A stretch of 64,000 nt of DNA, taken from positions 1 to 64,000 of the forward strand of contig NZ_BAABRU010000020.1 of NCBI RefSeq assembly GCF_039545135.1. The letters run 5' to 3'. The notes under the pieces were generated by a model that had not been told where the DNA came from, did not search any database, and saw nothing but the letters and a program-made list of their open reading frames with translations. The DNA comes from Herpetosiphon gulosus (lineage in GTDB: Bacteria > Chloroflexota > Chloroflexia > Chloroflexales > Herpetosiphonaceae). How positions within the stretch are numbered: the stretch's first letter is position 1; each line of letters begins with the position of its first letter. Both the position numbers and the translations under genes were made by a program. This document shows, piece by piece, positions 63,355-64,000 of this stretch.

Positions 63355-63753
63355 GGGCTTGCCTCCAACAAGTACAACCGCAATCAACGATAGCCGATAG
63401 TAGTTCATCCGCAGCAATAAAAAGTGGTTAGCCCCATTATACGCGCATTCGCTAGCCAAAGGCTAGAAATCGCTCCACGAGGGGTCAGGATTCAGAGACT
63501 AGGGATCAGATTCGAATTACCTAGCCCAATCATCGGCCATGACTTCTGATCACTGGCCCCTGACCTCTATCACCCTCTACGCCGCTGCGTTAAAACCTCA
63601 TTCACAAAATGTTATTTTTAGCCACAGATGTACACAGATTGTTTTGATTATTATCCTATGCCGATTCCCTGATCCCTCGCCCCTGATCGCTGGCCCCTAT
63701 TGTTCTATGCTCTTTGCTCTATGTTCTTCTTGACTTCGCGTATACTTAGGCCC
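63355..63753. other. intergenic region with mosaic repeat, no gene seen
   Basis: About 63478-63735 is the mosaic repeat (GGGGTCAGG, CCACAGATGTACACAGATTGTTTTGATT, GCCGCTGCGTTAAAAC, CTATGCTCTTTGCTCTATG). No ORF with a ribosome-binding site. Confidence 0.6.
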
Positions 63754-64000
63754 ATGTTGACAATTCGCCAAACCAGCATGTTGATAACCTTGCAGGATGC
63801 GGGGCGCACCGGCCTACGGCATTGGGGCGTGCCCGCCAGCGGAGCACTCGATTGGCTAGCGCATGGCTTGGCAAGCCGCTTGGTTGGTAATACCGAGGAT
63901 CACGCCAGTCTCGAAATTACGGGATCAGGGGCTTGTTTGCACTTCAGCCAATTAACCATCATCAGTTTGGTTGGGGCAGATTTAGGCGCTGAATTAAACG
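63754..64000 (+). CDS. pxpC: biotin-dependent carboxyltransferase-like protein, 5' part (PxpC/KipA-type)
   Basis: The gene starts at 63754 and is cut by the window end after 82 residues. The visible part reads MLTIRQTSMLITLQDAGRTGLRHWGVPASGALD...LVGNTEDHASLEITGSG. This matches the N-terminus of the 5-oxoprolinase subunit C family (KipA/YbgK), in which VxDxGRxG and GALD...NRLVGN are conserved. PxpC works with PxpA and PxpB to open 5-oxoproline to glutamate; those genes would be expected just downstream, beyond the window. Confidence 0.85.
   Translation, partial: MLTIRQTSMLITLQDAGRTGLRHWGVPASGALDWLAHGLASRLVGNTEDHASLEITGSGACLHFSQLTIISLVGADLGAELN

Overview
The window looks like chromosomal DNA of a filamentous Chloroflexota bacterium, most like Herpetosiphon. 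This is inferred from mid-GC base composition, heavy Ser/Thr kinase, GGDEF and STAS signalling, a bacterial mevalonate kinase, secreted proteins with Thr/Pro/Asn linkers and FLPLV-like C-termini, and many intergenic palindromes. No phage, transposase, CRISPR array, rRNA or tRNA gene was seen. The one stable RNA gene is tmRNA, and there is one clear riboswitch (a T-box).

Layout. 0.4-3.1 kb: a secreted subtilisin-like protein with a 17-copy pentanucleotide tract, plus a lipoprotein. 3.1-7.1 kb: a membrane GAF sensor and a two-receiver GGDEF protein. 7.2-9.9 kb: a Nudix-kinase-Nudix operon. 10-12.2 kb: mevalonate kinase and a family 2 glycosyltransferase. 12.3-17.6 kb: a small membrane protein, an acetyltransferase, and an RND exporter divergent from a MarR regulator with a palindromic operator. 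17.6-20.7 kb: a HisN-like phosphatase, a zinc-ribbon kinase and ssrA. 21-26 kb: a Nudix protein and a sugar-modification cluster (DegT aminotransferase, membrane-fused epimerase, nucleotidyltransferase). 26-30 kb: a STAS membrane protein and a copA-copZ copper-export operon with a CsoR-like operator. 30-35.5 kb: a glycosyltransferase, a small HTH protein, menG, ubiX and a PHP/AlbA-like fusion.

35.5-39 kb carries a cluster of DnaA boxes and four parS-like palindromes, one inside a GH31 gene. This marks an origin-proximal or segregation region, although no dnaA or parAB gene lies in the window. 39-47.4 kb holds two large secreted GH13 amylases. 47.4-52.7 kb holds an alkyltransferase-like protein, a sugar ABC importer and a REC-HTH-REC regulator. 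With the GH31 enzyme these suggest extracellular alpha-glucan breakdown and sugar uptake. 52.8-55.9 kb is a serine T-box operon: three uncharacterised small proteins followed by serS. 56-61 kb holds a KTSC protein, gyrB interrupted by an endonuclease-type intein, and a membrane protein upstream of gyrB. 61-64 kb holds a secreted kelch protein and the start of a pxpC-like gene.

Two kinds of dispersed repeat fill the gaps: GC-rich CCCTCACC...GGTGAGGG palindromes (six places) and a mosaic of short phrases (GGGGTCAGG, CCACAGATT, CTCTGCG, CACGAAG). Start codons were chosen by Shine-Dalgarno match where several were possible. All functional calls come from reading motifs by eye; no database search was run.
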